Positions 36,640 through 44,940 of a stretch of DNA of 64,000 bases are shown piece by piece. The notes below the pieces were generated by a model, which ran no database searches, had not been told where the DNA came from, and saw only the letters and a program-made list of their open reading frames with translations. The DNA comes from an uncultured Prevotella sp. Its GTDB lineage: Bacteria; Bacteroidota; Bacteroidia; Bacteroidales; Bacteroidaceae. A program made the position numbers and the translations under genes. Each line of letters begins with the position of its first letter. Within the stretch, counting starts at the first letter, position 1. The stretch is taken from positions 62,001 through 126,000 of the forward strand of contig OMVI01000093.1 in the NCBI GenBank assembly GCA_900314455.1. The letters are read 5' to 3'.

Positions 36640-36647
36640 TAACTTTG
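36640..36647 (+). promoter_or_regulatory. Probable -7 box upstream of galE
   Basis: TAACTTTG at 36640-36647 matches the Bacteroidota -7 box and lies 28 bp before galE. No TTG at the right distance (TTTTCC instead), so it is a partial match. Confidence 0.5.
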
Positions 36648-36674
36648 CCGTATCTTTATTAACTGATACATATT

Positions 36675-37712
36675 ATGAAACAGACTATTTTGGTTACTGG
36701 TGGAACAGGCTTCATAGGCAGCCACACATCCGTGGAGTTGATAGAAGCCGGATACAAAGTCGTAATTGTTGACGACCTCAGCAATTCGAAGATTGAAGTT
36801 CTCGACGGCATTGAGAAGATAACCGGTGTCCGTCCGGCTTTCGAGAAAGTCGACCTCCGCGACAAGGCGGCAACCGAAGAAGTTTTCAAGAAGTATCCTG
36901 ATATAGAAGGAATAATCCATTTCGCAGCATCAAAGGCTGTTGGCGAAAGCGTCCAGAAGCCATTGTTGTACTATCGCAACAACATTGTCTCGCTCATAAA
37001 TCTGCTCGAACTCATGCCTATATATAATGTAAAAGGCATCATCTTCTCGTCTTCCTGCACCGTTTACGGTCAGCCGAAACCAGAGAATCTCCCTGTTACA
37101 GAGGACGCACCTCACCAAAAGGCGACGTCGCCATACGGCAATACGAAGGAGATAAACGAACAGATTATCTACGACTACATACACAGCGGTGTCAACATAA
37201 AGAGCATTATACTGAGATATTTTAACCCGATAGGCGCACACCCGTCGGCTCTTATAGGCGAGCTTCCTAACGGAGTGCCTAACAACCTAATACCGTACGT
37301 AACGCAAACGGCAATGGGCATTCGCAAGCAACTCACCATCTTCGGCAACGACTACAATACTCCTGACGGCACATGCATCCGCGACTACATCTATGTTGTA
37401 GACTTAGCCAAGGCTCACGTTGCAGCAATGGCACGCGTACTTGACAAGGAAACAGAACCAATAGAATACTTCAACATCGGCACGGGCAAAGGAAACTCAA
37501 CCCTTGAGATTGTCGAGACTTTCGAGAAGGCTACCGGCGTAAAACTCAACTGGAAGTTCGGACCACGCCGCGAAGGAGACATCGAGAAAATATGGGGCGA
37601 CTGCACCAAGGCCAACAAGGTTCTTGGCTGGAAAGCAGAGACACCTCTCGACGATGTTCTGCGCTCTGCATGGAACTGGCAGAAGAAGCTCCGCGAAGAT
37701 GGAGTAATGTAA
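36675..37712 (+). CDS. galE: UDP-glucose 4-epimerase
   Basis: NAD-dependent epimerase interconverting UDP-glucose and UDP-galactose, cytoplasmic, 345 residues. Rossmann motif TGGTGFIGSHT at residues 8-18. Catalytic Ser125-Ser127 region (FSSSCTVYG) and the YxxxK pair Tyr154/Lys158 in SPYGNTKEI. Substrate-binding FNPIGAHPSALIGE and the C-terminal FNIGTGKGNSTLEIV and GWKAETPLDDVL are typical of GalE. Monocistronic, with its own promoter box and a strong terminator complex. Confidence 0.94.
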   Translation: MKQTILVTGGTGFIGSHTSVELIEAGYKVVIVDDLSNSKIEVLDGIEKITGVRPAFEKVDLRDKAATEEVFKKYPDIEGIIHFAASKAVGESVQKPLLYYRNNIVSLINLLELMPIYNVKGIIFSSSCTVYGQPKPENLPVTEDAPHQKATSPYGNTKEINEQIIYDYIHSGVNIKSIILRYFNPIGAHPSALIGELPNGVPNNLIPYVTQTAMGIRKQLTIFGNDYNTPDGTCIRDYIYVVDLAKAHVAAMARVLDKETEPIEYFNIGTGKGNSTLEIVETFEKATGVKLNWKFGPRREGDIEKIWGDCTKANKVLGWKAETPLDDVLRSAWNWQKKLREDGVM

Positions 37713-37781
37713 AATACAATTGAAAATTTACCTTCCTGCAACAATCAGGATACATATATAATAAGGTATAAAAGAAAAAAG

Positions 37782-37873
37782 CCCGCTCCATGCGGGGCGG
37801 GTTATTTTGTGTTTGTGTTGTTGTTACCTCCCGATGTGAATCGGGAGGTAATCTTTTTTTAGCACAAACACAA
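37782..37873. terminator. Tandem, nested terminator complex after galE
   Basis: Hairpin 1: CCCGCTCC (37782-37789) / GGGGCGGG (37794-37801), followed by TTATTTTG. Hairpin 2: perfect TTACCTCCCGAT (37824-37835) / ATCGGGAGGTAA (37840-37851) with a T-run to 37860. An outer 11-bp stem TTGTGTTTGTG (37807-37817) / CACAAACACAA (37863-37873) encloses hairpin 2. It separates convergent galE and the gene at 37912. Confidence 0.9.
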
Positions 37874-37911
37874 TATAGAATTAGCCGATTATCGTACCAG
37901 TTTACTTTCTT

Positions 37912-38283
37912 CTAATCTCGAAGTAAACCCGCAACGTAACGGTCGTGAGCAACTTTGACAAGTTCACCGAGGTGGTCGTTGCGAACAGCATGAACGGAAA
38001 TGGTGCGTGCAGCGATAGCGGCGATACTAAGCAACACAATATATATAATAACAGCCCAGAAGAAACGGAACCTCCAAAGATAGAAGCCGGTCATGAAAGC
38101 AAGTAGCGCTGCCACAAGAATGACATACGACCAGCCCACGATACGTCCTACATGGCGTTGTTCCTCCTCTGCCGCAAGATACTCCTTGTCAGCCTCCAGC
38201 ACCTCATTGCCATGTATCCGCCATAAGCGCTCCGCCTCGTCAGCCGTCATCCCGCTATGCTTACCTGTTTCCTCACTCATCAT
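37912..38283 (-). CDS. Small membrane protein of unknown function
   Basis: 123 residues (start ATG 38283; the next Met is the adjacent codon). Charged N-terminus (about 1-45, rich in Glu/Asp/Lys), two membrane helices at about 48-66 and 72-93, and a basic C-terminal tail ending in VAHDRYVAGLLRD. No family recognised. Lies 24 bp downstream of the glutaredoxin-like gene on the same strand, so probably co-transcribed with it from the promoter at 38641. Confidence 0.7.
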   Translation of the reverse strand: MMSEETGKHSGMTADEAERLWRIHGNEVLEADKEYLAAEEEQRHVGRIVGWSYVILVAALLAFMTGFYLWRFRFFWAVIIYIVLLSIAAIAARTISVHAVRNDHLGELVKVAHDRYVAGLLRD

Positions 38284-38307
38284 TTTCGAAAATCAAATCA
38301 CAAGAAC

Positions 38308-38607
38308 TTAGCAACCACTGCCGTCAATACCGCATGTCATACCTTTCGAAGGGTCATACTCCTTCAGTCCGACATCCTCCGGCTTGAGCGTTATCGTGCC
38401 ATCCTCAAGGACAAAGCAAGGTATGCCGACATCACCAACCTTCTTCGAATGGTCAAAGGCAGGACTGCTGTCTCTCAAGTGCAGAAACTCTGCAAGCTTG
38501 TGAACATGACTTGCAATGTCTATTACTTCAAACCGTGGATTATCCTTAACCTGCATGTCAACATACTCACAGTACGGACATGTCTTCATTCCATAAATCT
38601 TTATCAT
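38308..38607 (-). CDS. Glutaredoxin-like thiol-disulfide protein
   Basis: 99-residue thioredoxin-fold protein. Start ATG 38607 (MIKIYGMKTCPYCEYVD) is chosen because the open frame to 38643 overlaps the promoter box and would precede the transcript start. Active-site CPYC at residues 10-13; cis-Pro region VGIPCFVLEDG. The C-terminus ends in an unusual CGIDGSGC, which adds two cysteines. Probably a small cytoplasmic disulfide reductase; partner unknown. Confidence 0.82.
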   Translation of the reverse strand: MIKIYGMKTCPYCEYVDMQVKDNPRFEVIDIASHVHKLAEFLHLRDSSPAFDHSKKVGDVGIPCFVLEDGTITLKPEDVGLKEYDPSKGMTCGIDGSGC

Positions 38608-38640
38608 ATCTTTCCTTGTTTTTAATGTATTCGTTTTATG

Positions 38641-38671
38641 CAAAGGTACGATAAAGAGAACACATCTCCAA
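38641..38671 (-). promoter_or_regulatory. Promoter of the glutaredoxin-like gene
   Basis: Minus strand: TTG (plus CAA 38669-38671), 20-bp spacer, TACCTTTG (plus CAAAGGTA 38641-38648). It decides the start codon of the downstream gene. Confidence 0.72.
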
Positions 38672-38798
38672 ATAATAAAATGCTATTTTTTCATACACTA
38701 CGTAAGGAGCATTTGCCATACGCTGAAGGTATAAGCGGTTTCGTTGAAATTTTATTTCGAAAGTCTTTCACGGCCTTTCAACAATAAATTATTACCGT

Positions 38799-38806
38799 TA
38801 ACTTTG
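38799..38806 (+). promoter_or_regulatory. Probable promoter box of the decayed efflux operon
   Basis: TAACTTTG at 38799-38806, 30 bp before the TolC-fragment start; the -33 region is TTTC rather than TTG. Retained although the operon behind it is destroyed. Confidence 0.5.
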
Positions 38807-38836
38807 CAAACATAAATTACAATCAAGCAATAATAT

Positions 38837-39661
38837 ATGAGCAAAATCACTATCATCGCCAACGCTTTTGTCCTGTTTCTGTTCTCCGTACAGACTGTTT
38901 CGGCAAAGCAATGGACACTTCAGGAGTGCATCGACTATGCTTTAAGCCACAACATACAACTTCGTCAGAACGTCATTTCGAAGCAATCGGCACACGAAGA
39001 TGTCCTACAGTCAAAGGCAGAGCTGTTTCCGTCGCTCAGCGCCTCTACATCGCAGAATGTAATCTACAACCCGTTCCCCGAGACCAACCGCCAGCAAGTC
39101 GCCAACGGCTACGTAGAGACATCTTCGGACAAGGTCTACTACAACGACACATACGGCATCAACTTCAACTGGACAGTGTGGAACGGCAATCAGAACCGTC
39201 TGAAAATCAAAAGCAACAAGATAGCTGAGCAACAGGCTGAGCTCGACTCTGCCGTCACGGCAAACTCCCTTCAAGAGCAGATCGCACAAATTTATGTCCA
39301 GATACTGTACACCAACGAAGCCATCAAGGTGAACCAGCAGAGCCTTGAGTTCAGCAAAGCTAATGAGCAGCGCGCCATTGAGATGGAGAAGGCAGGCTCC
39401 ATAAGCAAGGCCGATGTGTCCCAACTCACGGCTCAGCGTGCCATTCTCCGCAACCGCAAGATAGGCTTCATCTTCCAGAACTACAACCTTCTGCCAAAGA
39501 CGACAAGCGTCGAGAACGTTGAGTTGCCACTGATGTACAATCCCGACGTAAGCGCACAGGAGCGTTTCGATCGTGCCGTCGCTGCACTGAAGGCTGTAGG
39601 CTTGGGCGAACGGTTGTACCATAAGTCCAATCAGATGTCCTGTCCGTTACGGGTGGAATAA
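38837..39661 (+). pseudogene. Chimeric remnant: TolC N-terminus joined to an ABC ATPase fragment
   Basis: One open frame of 274 codons made from two unrelated genes. Residues 1 to about 205 are the N-terminal half of a TolC-type outer-membrane efflux protein (signal peptide ending VSA, then WTLQECIDYALSHNIQLRQN and NFNWTVWNGNQNRLKI). At about 39450 it switches within the frame to RNRKIGFIFQNYNLLPKTTS...LPLMYNP, the Q-loop region of a MacB/LolD-type ABC ATPase, running to SNQMS. Walker A is missing, and the signature and Walker B are cut off: at about 39642 the frame leaves the ATPase and stops after CPLRVE. Neither part can be functional. Order TolC, ABC, permease matches a normal efflux operon with internal deletions. 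Confidence 0.85.
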
Positions 39662-39849
39662 TCGGAGTGTTGCTGGGCGTCGGAGCGTCATACGCTATAA
39701 AGGCATTTGCACACTGGCCGATAGCAATTGAGCCGTGGACAATCATCATGAGCTTCGCAGTATGTACGTTCACCGGTGTCTTCTTCGGCTGGTATCCGGC
39801 AAAGAAGGCGGCACAGCTCGACCCGATTGAGGCTATACGCTACGAATAA
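39643..39849 (+). pseudogene. C-terminal fragment of a MacB-type FtsX permease
   Basis: 69 codons in the frame starting TCC at 39643: SVTGGIIGVLLGVGASY, then a hydrophobic helix, then WYPAKKAAQLDPIEAIRYE and the natural stop. This is the classic end of MacB/FtsX-like ABC permeases (last membrane helix plus the PAxxAAxxxPIEALRYE tail). It follows the ABC fragment directly, at a TGTCC-TGTCC junction, and has no start of its own. Confidence 0.85.
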
Positions 39850-39857
39850 AGTTTTCG

Positions 39858-41015
39858 CTATTTCGACTTCTTGCGGAACATTTTGTCTATAACGAGTGCG
39901 ATGGCGCCGTCGCCGGTGACGTTGCACGCCGTTCCGAAGGAGTCCATAGCAATGTAAAGGGCTATCATCAGAGCCTGCATGTCGGAGTTGAATCCGAGTA
40001 CGGAGGCAAGCGGACCGAGCGCTGCCATTATCGCTCCGCCGGGCACTCCAGGACCTGCCACCATGCAGACGGCAAGCAACAGCATGAAGTTCATGAACAG
40101 TGGAAAGTCGTGTGGCATTCCGTTCATGAGGCAAACGGTAAGCGCGCAGCAAGTTATCTTCATCATCGAGCCCGGCATGTGGATGGTAGCGCAGAGCGGA
40201 ATAGTAAATCCGGCTATTTCCTTCCTCACTCCGTTCTTCTCGGTTTGCGCGAGCGTGACTGGTATCGTTGCTGCCGACGACGATGTACCGAGTGCCGTGA
40301 AGTAGGCAGGAAGCATCCTGACTAACAGGCGGAACGGATTCTTATGAGTCAATCCACCGGCAATGACGAATTCGTAGATAAGGATGAAGATATGCAGGAC
40401 AATGATAACCAGGATTATCTGGGCAAAGACAATCAGTATTCTGTATGCCTGTCCGGTATAGGTCATATTCGTAAAGATACCGAAGATGTACAGTGGCAGC
40501 AGCGGAATGATGACCTTGGCGATTACCTTCGATATTATATCCTGAAACTCATCGAACAAATTATGGAGCGTTTCGGCATGGGTGTAGATTATTCCGAGTC
40601 CCATCATGAACGCCAAAACAAGCGCACTCATCACGTCAATCATAGCCGGTATCTTCACTTCGAAGTAAGGCGTGAGCTCGACGGCTTTCCCGGCAGCGAA
40701 CCCTTTCGTACTCGCTATCATGTCGGGGAAGAACAACGAGCCGGTGCCGTAGCCCAGCAAACCGGCGAAAACGGTGTCGACATAGGCAAGTACAACCGTG
40801 GCAAGCAGCATCTTCCCTGCCCCATCGCCAATATCGGCAATAGCCGGGGTAACAAGACCGACAATGATGAGCGGGACCATAAACCCAAGGAACTGACTGA
40901 AAATGCCGTTGAAGGTTATAAACGCGCGTACCAATCCGGCGGAAAAGATGTTGCCGGCAACTATTCCGAGTATGATTGCTATGATTATTAATGGTAGAAG
41001 ACCGATTTTCTTCAT
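39858..41015 (-). CDS. Dicarboxylate/amino acid:cation symporter (DAACS family)
   Basis: Inner-membrane sodium- or proton-coupled symporter, 385 residues, eight or so hydrophobic segments. Family signatures: serine-rich ALGTSSSAATIPVTL (re-entrant loop HP1), PGVPGGAIMAALGPL (HP2) and DSFGTACNVTGDGAIALVID with the substrate-binding Asp/Asn. Glutamate, aspartate, C4-dicarboxylates or serine/threonine are the family substrates; which one cannot be read. The N-terminus MKKIGLLPLIIIAIILGIVAGN is the first helix. It ends 9 bp from the MacB remnant (convergent) and is divergent from rpsP. Confidence 0.9.
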   Translation of the reverse strand: MKKIGLLPLIIIAIILGIVAGNIFSAGLVRAFITFNGIFSQFLGFMVPLIIVGLVTPAIADIGDGAGKMLLATVVLAYVDTVFAGLLGYGTGSLFFPDMIASTKGFAAGKAVELTPYFEVKIPAMIDVMSALVLAFMMGLGIIYTHAETLHNLFDEFQDIISKVIAKVIIPLLPLYIFGIFTNMTYTGQAYRILIVFAQIILVIIVLHIFILIYEFVIAGGLTHKNPFRLLVRMLPAYFTALGTSSSAATIPVTLAQTEKNGVRKEIAGFTIPLCATIHMPGSMMKITCCALTVCLMNGMPHDFPLFMNFMLLLAVCMVAGPGVPGGAIMAALGPLASVLGFNSDMQALMIALYIAMDSFGTACNVTGDGAIALVIDKMFRKKSK

Positions 41016-41037
41016 GCGGATTCTGTTTTATCAGCTA

Positions 41038-41067
41038 CAAAGTTACGACTTTTCCATTAAAAATCAA
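41038..41067 (-). promoter_or_regulatory. Promoter of the dicarboxylate symporter
   Basis: Minus strand: TTG (plus CAA 41065-41067), 19-bp spacer, TAACTTTG (plus CAAAGTTA 41038-41045). Start expected about 41031. Confidence 0.72.
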
Positions 41068-41107
41068 GAAATCAACAGATAAAAGGCAAAAAAGCGCTTG
41101 GATTAGT

Positions 41108-41138
41108 TTGTCCAATCAACAAAAAATCAGTACCTTTG
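41108..41138 (+). promoter_or_regulatory. Promoter of rpsP
   Basis: TTG 41108-41110, 20-bp spacer, TACCTTTG 41131-41138. Start about 41145, giving a 56-nt leader. Confidence 0.75.
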
Positions 41139-41200
41139 CAGCCGCTGTCACGAGATGGCAGCATAAAATTCAAACCTTATAAAAACATTTTAAAAGATTT

Positions 41201-41758
41201 ATGGCAACAAAAATCAGATTACAGCGCGGTGGACGCAAGGGATACGCAGTGTATCGTATTGTCGTCGCTGACTCGCGCTCGCCACGTGATGGCAGATTTA
41301 TTGAGAAGCTTGGTACTTACAACCCTAACACCAATCCTTCAACAATAGATTTGAATTTTGACCGTGCTCTGTATTGGGTAGAGACAGGTGCTCAGCCAAC
41401 CGATACAACACGCAATATCCTCAAGAACGAGGGCGTCTACATGATGAAGCACCTACGTGGTGGTGTCAAGAAGGGCGCATTCGATGAGGAAGCAGCCAAG
41501 CAGAAGTTCGATGCCTGGAAGCAGGCTAAGGAGCAGAAGCTCAACGCTGTCGCACAGAAGGAAGCTGACGACCGCAAAGCTTTCGCTCAGAAGAACCTCG
41601 AGCAGGAGAAGAAAGTCAACGAGGCTATTGCAAAGAAGATTGCCGATAAGAAGGCAGCTGAGGCTAAGGCAAAGGCTGAGGCTGAAGCAGCAAAGGCTGC
41701 TGAGGCAGCTGAGCAGGCAGCTCCGGCTGCTGAGGGCGACGCTCCAGCAGAGGCTTAA
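41201..41758 (+). CDS. rpsP: 30S ribosomal protein S16 with long C-terminal extension
   Basis: 185 residues. The first about 80 are a canonical S16 ([42 protein letters not shown]), a structural protein of the small subunit body. The remaining about 100 are Lys/Ala/Glu-rich and probably form a long charged helix or coil (repeated [21 protein letters not shown]) with a disordered Ala/Pro/Glu tail. E. coli S16 is about 82 residues; extensions of this kind are usual in Bacteroidota. Here it is a single-gene transcript and not part of a trmD-rimM operon. Confidence 0.95.
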   Translation: MATKIRLQRGGRKGYAVYRIVVADSRSPRDGRFIEKLGTYNPNTNPSTIDLNFDRALYWVETGAQPTDTTRNILKNEGVYMMKHLRGGVKKGAFDEEAAKQKFDAWKQAKEQKLNAVAQKEADDRKAFAQKNLEQEKKVNEAIAKKIADKKAAEAKAKAEAEAAKAAEAAEQAAPAAEGDAPAEA

Positions 41759-41786
41759 TAAGGCCGCTTCGTTACAACAGAATAAC

Positions 41787-41828
41787 ATCCGTGGTATCAA
41801 GGAAATTCATATCCCTGGTATCACGGAT
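41787..41828 (+). terminator. Terminator hairpin after rpsP
   Basis: Arms 41787-41802 and 41813-41828 (ATCCGTGGTATCAAGG with CCCTGGTATCACGGAT) pair over 16 positions with one mismatch and two G-U pairs; the tail GTTTTGTATG is only moderately T-rich. Confidence 0.7.
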
Positions 41829-41852
41829 GTTTTGTATGTGCGCAAAATTATT

Positions 41853-42043
41853 TTTACAGTTTTCCAACACCTATCCTTTTAGCTCGCAAAACCTCACCTT
41901 TTGCGTCCTCAAAGCTTATCTTTTGCAACCTGATACATAAGCTTTAGCAAGCCAAAACCTATGCTTTTGCGTGGGCTTTGACAATCAATGAGTTACAAGG
42001 ACAAAGTCTTAGAATTTGCAAAACGAAGAAATTTTACAAAAAA
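41853..42043 (+). repeat. 191-bp intergenic element, copy C
   Basis: 5' box TTTACAGTTTTCCA (41853-41866). Five 22-bp units at 41867, 41889, 41911, 41933 and 41955. Dyad TTGACAATCAA at 41978-41988, then TGAGTTACAAGGACA. The expected 3' box position (42023-42043) is badly degenerated, the only copy where this is so. It lies between convergent rpsP and the DUF5686 gene in a 429-bp gap whose other contents are two terminators. Confidence 0.85.
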
Positions 42044-42136
42044 TCCTCCTTAAATAAAGTTTACAACGGATTACTCGGATTACACGGAAAGTCTTTGAAA
42101 AATCATATAAATACTATTAAAAGAGATATAAAACAA

Positions 42137-42172
42137 ATACGGCTGAATTCGAGATTTTGAATTCAGCCGTAT
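42137..42172 (-). terminator. Terminator of the DUF5686 gene
   Basis: Perfect 14-bp stem ATACGGCTGAATTC (42137-42150) / GAATTCAGCCGTAT (42159-42172). Read on the minus strand it is followed by TTTGTTTTATAT, so it ends the minus transcript. Confidence 0.85.
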
Positions 42173-42187
42173 CTTTATAAATGTTCC

Positions 42188-44710
42188 TTAGAACGACATC
42201 ATGAAGTTGAAGCGGATGCCCCACTCGTCGACATCAGGCAGATGCTTGTAAGTCAGACGGCGGACGTAGTCGACTCCGAAGAACTTGAAGATGTTGTGAA
42301 TGCCCACAATAGCCTCCCAATAAGGCTGGTTGGACATTACATGCGACTCCTCAGGAAGCTGGAAGAGCATGTTGTCGCCCTGATTATAGCGCGGGTCGTT
42401 CTTTTTTGTCAGGTGTCCCCACATTCCCTTTATGCCGATAAACTCACGCCACTTGAGTTTCTTGATAAGCGGAATGCGGTTGAAGAGCTTTCCGTTCAAG
42501 TCCCAAAGCACACTCCAATAAACATAGCGGTCGTTGAGGAACTCCATGTTGCGCATAAGGTTGAACGTCTCATCGTTAACTTCGGTGAAATAGGTAAGGC
42601 TTACCGGCGGCATGCAAAGCAACGGGAACGGAACCTTATTCCACTGAGCACGACCAATGGCATGAAGGCTGATGTAGCCCCACGAGCCCAGCCACTGACG
42701 TTTGTACAGCTTCACCTCTGTGACGTTAGAGTTATAGTCACCTCCGAGGAAGCCTTTGACGCCCATCGTATGAGTGAGACTGAACTCCGGACTGTCGAGG
42801 TTCACCGGGTAACGGCGCTGCTTTGTGTTGATGTACGTCTGGTTTGGGGTAAAGCCAATGGTAGCGCTCAACTCCGAAGTGTGTATTCGTGTTGTCTCAC
42901 CGCCGTCAGAAAGACGAATGAAGTGAAGGTTGCCGGTAGGGCGGTCATTCTCTAACTTTATCGATGCAGCATAGTTTAGTCCCCAGTCGGTTTCATACTT
43001 GAATTCCAACATGTGGCGACTGTAATAGTACATCTGCTTTACTTCCTGAGTACGGAACGACTCAAAGACGTTATCCTTATTGTTGGTAAGGTACTTGTCG
43101 GCAGGCGACATAAGGTCGTATTCATCATAGAGAGTCAAAGTACGGACAGGGAACTCAAACGGTGAGTTCTCTTTCTTGTTGAGCGACCATGTCAACTCCG
43201 AGCCATAATACCACTTGTGGCTGTCGGTTCCATAGGCTCCAAAGCCTTTCCAGAAGAAATGCGGATTGAGAGCCGCCATCGTTCTGCCACTCAGACGAAG
43301 ACGATAGCCGTCGACGAAGTTGTGCGATATGATGGTGTTTACAGGTCCCACGTCGAATTTGCTGCGGTGGCCCGGCTTGCTTGTCTCAACAAAGTTCTCG
43401 GCAAACATCTTAAGGATAAGCTGTGCCCAGCCGAAGTTCTTACTCTTTGTAAGACGGTAAACGAAGTAGTCCATGTTGCTTTCACCACGTGTCAGCGGCA
43501 TGGTTCGTGTATCTTCCCAGTATTCATCGCTTCGGATGCGTGCACTAGGCTCCTCTTTATGCGATGCCTTTCCTTTCAGCAATCGTGGAGGATTGTTGTT
43601 GGCAAAGGTGTAGTTTCCAATCGTAGTTTTTCTCGTTACGACGAGCTTCGGTATCAAAGCTATAAGCTTCATATCGGCAGTCATCTCGTCACGGTCGAGC
43701 ACCCATTGTCCTCCCGGCAACTTTGAGAACGACTGTATGACTCGCATATTATCGACGAAGTTGACATCGCTCTTCTTCGGAAAGTCCAGTTCGCAGTACT
43801 TCACCTGCACATCGCTGTCCTTTGTGATATACAGTTGACCCTTGAAACCGAAGTCCTGCTGGTTTGCCGGATAGAAAAGGACATGATAGCAGCTGTCGCC
43901 CTGAAACATGACGGAGTCCTGTATGAAATAATGGTAGAACGAAATTGCAGTCTTGCCGATAGGACTTGGGAACGGGTATTGCAACAGACGGATGTAGTCG
44001 TCGTTGATGTTGACGTCCTGGAAGACCTCCTTCAGCATTGTGTTCACCATTTCGCCGGTCTGGAATATCTTGTTGACACCGCTGCTGCGCTGTCCCTCAA
44101 GAACATCAAGCTCACGCTTAGGGTCACGGCGATAAATATGTTTGGTGACAGTCTCGTCGACAGTCAACGGCAGTATCAACTTCGTAGAGTCCATTGGTGA
44201 AGTCTCAACATGGTCGAGATACCAGGGCTTGCGCTTATGTTTCAATGTGTCGACATTGTCCTGCGACATCGTAATCTTCTGATACTTTTGATACTCATAG
44301 TATGGCAGAAGATTGAGGTTTGTCTCTTTCTTATGCGCAATGACACGTTTCATGAGTTCCACTGCCGGGTTGTTCTTACGGTGGTAACGGCGGCGGTGGC
44401 CCTTGACCGTAACAACGGCGAGGTCGTTCTGCACAACCTTCAGCCTTATCTCAAAGTAGTTGTCGCCAGGGATGCTGACGGTTTGCTTCTCATAACCGAC
44501 ACTACTTACTGTCATGTGTCTTCCGGGATTCTTAGGCAACGTGAAATTACCGTCGCCATCACAGGCAATATTAATCTTGCGGTCGTCGAGCCTTATGTTG
44601 GCATAGGGCACGCCGAAACCGTCATCCTTGTCAACAACCTTTCCTGTAGTCTGCGCGACTGCTGGGATTATTGCCAAGAGTGCAAAAAGCAATGATAGGA
44701 TTTTTTTCAT
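42188..44710 (-). CDS. DUF5686 / carboxypeptidase-regulatory-like outer-membrane protein, paralogue 2
   Basis: 840 residues, exported: MKKILSLLFALLAIIPAVAQ signal peptide. CarboxypepD_reg-like domain at about 20-95, then DUF5686 with RKNNPAVELMKRVIA, FPSPIGKTAISFYHYF and PANQQDFGFKGQLY, and a barrel-like C-terminal half ending DYVRRLTYKHLPDV...RFNFMMSF. It is co-linear with the protein at 33317-35872 over its whole length. The start codon overlaps the stop of the CDP-alcohol transferase remnant as ATGA (44707-44710), the mark of a formerly coupled operon. The function of DUF5686 is unknown. Confidence 0.88.
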   Translation of the reverse strand: MKKILSLLFALLAIIPAVAQTTGKVVDKDDGFGVPYANIRLDDRKINIACDGDGNFTLPKNPGRHMTVSSVGYEKQTVSIPGDNYFEIRLKVVQNDLAVVTVKGHRRRYHRKNNPAVELMKRVIAHKKETNLNLLPYYEYQKYQKITMSQDNVDTLKHKRKPWYLDHVETSPMDSTKLILPLTVDETVTKHIYRRDPKRELDVLEGQRSSGVNKIFQTGEMVNTMLKEVFQDVNINDDYIRLLQYPFPSPIGKTAISFYHYFIQDSVMFQGDSCYHVLFYPANQQDFGFKGQLYITKDSDVQVKYCELDFPKKSDVNFVDNMRVIQSFSKLPGGQWVLDRDEMTADMKLIALIPKLVVTRKTTIGNYTFANNNPPRLLKGKASHKEEPSARIRSDEYWEDTRTMPLTRGESNMDYFVYRLTKSKNFGWAQLILKMFAENFVETSKPGHRSKFDVGPVNTIISHNFVDGYRLRLSGRTMAALNPHFFWKGFGAYGTDSHKWYYGSELTWSLNKKENSPFEFPVRTLTLYDEYDLMSPADKYLTNNKDNVFESFRTQEVKQMYYYSRHMLEFKYETDWGLNYAASIKLENDRPTGNLHFIRLSDGGETTRIHTSELSATIGFTPNQTYINTKQRRYPVNLDSPEFSLTHTMGVKGFLGGDYNSNVTEVKLYKRQWLGSWGYISLHAIGRAQWNKVPFPLLCMPPVSLTYFTEVNDETFNLMRNMEFLNDRYVYWSVLWDLNGKLFNRIPLIKKLKWREFIGIKGMWGHLTKKNDPRYNQGDNMLFQLPEESHVMSNQPYWEAIVGIHNIFKFFGVDYVRRLTYKHLPDVDEWGIRFNFMMSF

Positions 44711-44940
44711 CTTAAACTAGTCAGAACTTCATCACACAAACGCTCGTGACGCCGGTTCATGTAAAGGCATAGAGCCGTCATTATTATTATCTCGAATACA
44801 AAGTAAGCCCACGGAAGGTCAAGGATGCAAAGCACATATAGAGCTATCGCGCGGGTGTTAAAAGTCAATATGTTCGCTAATGTCATTAAAGGCAGTGACT
44901 TGCGGCGGAAGTCCTGCCTCAGTTCAGCCGGTATGTTTTC
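44707..44940 (-). pseudogene. C-terminal remnant of a second CDP-alcohol phosphatidyltransferase
   Basis: 77 codons plus stop, in a frame different from the flippase ORF that overlaps it. The translation begins ENIPAELRQDFRRKSLPLM and continues LTFNTRAIALYVLCI...LYMNRRHERLC. It aligns without gaps to the end of the protein at 31547-32551 (IPAEFKDEFIKGSRPLM, LTFNSRAITIYITCL, YMHREHERLC). The catalytic motif and all N-terminal helices are gone. Its stop overlaps the DUF5686 start (ATGA), so the gene order transferase then DUF5686 is the same as at 31.5-35.9 kb. Upstream sequence is the broken flippase gene. Confidence 0.85.
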
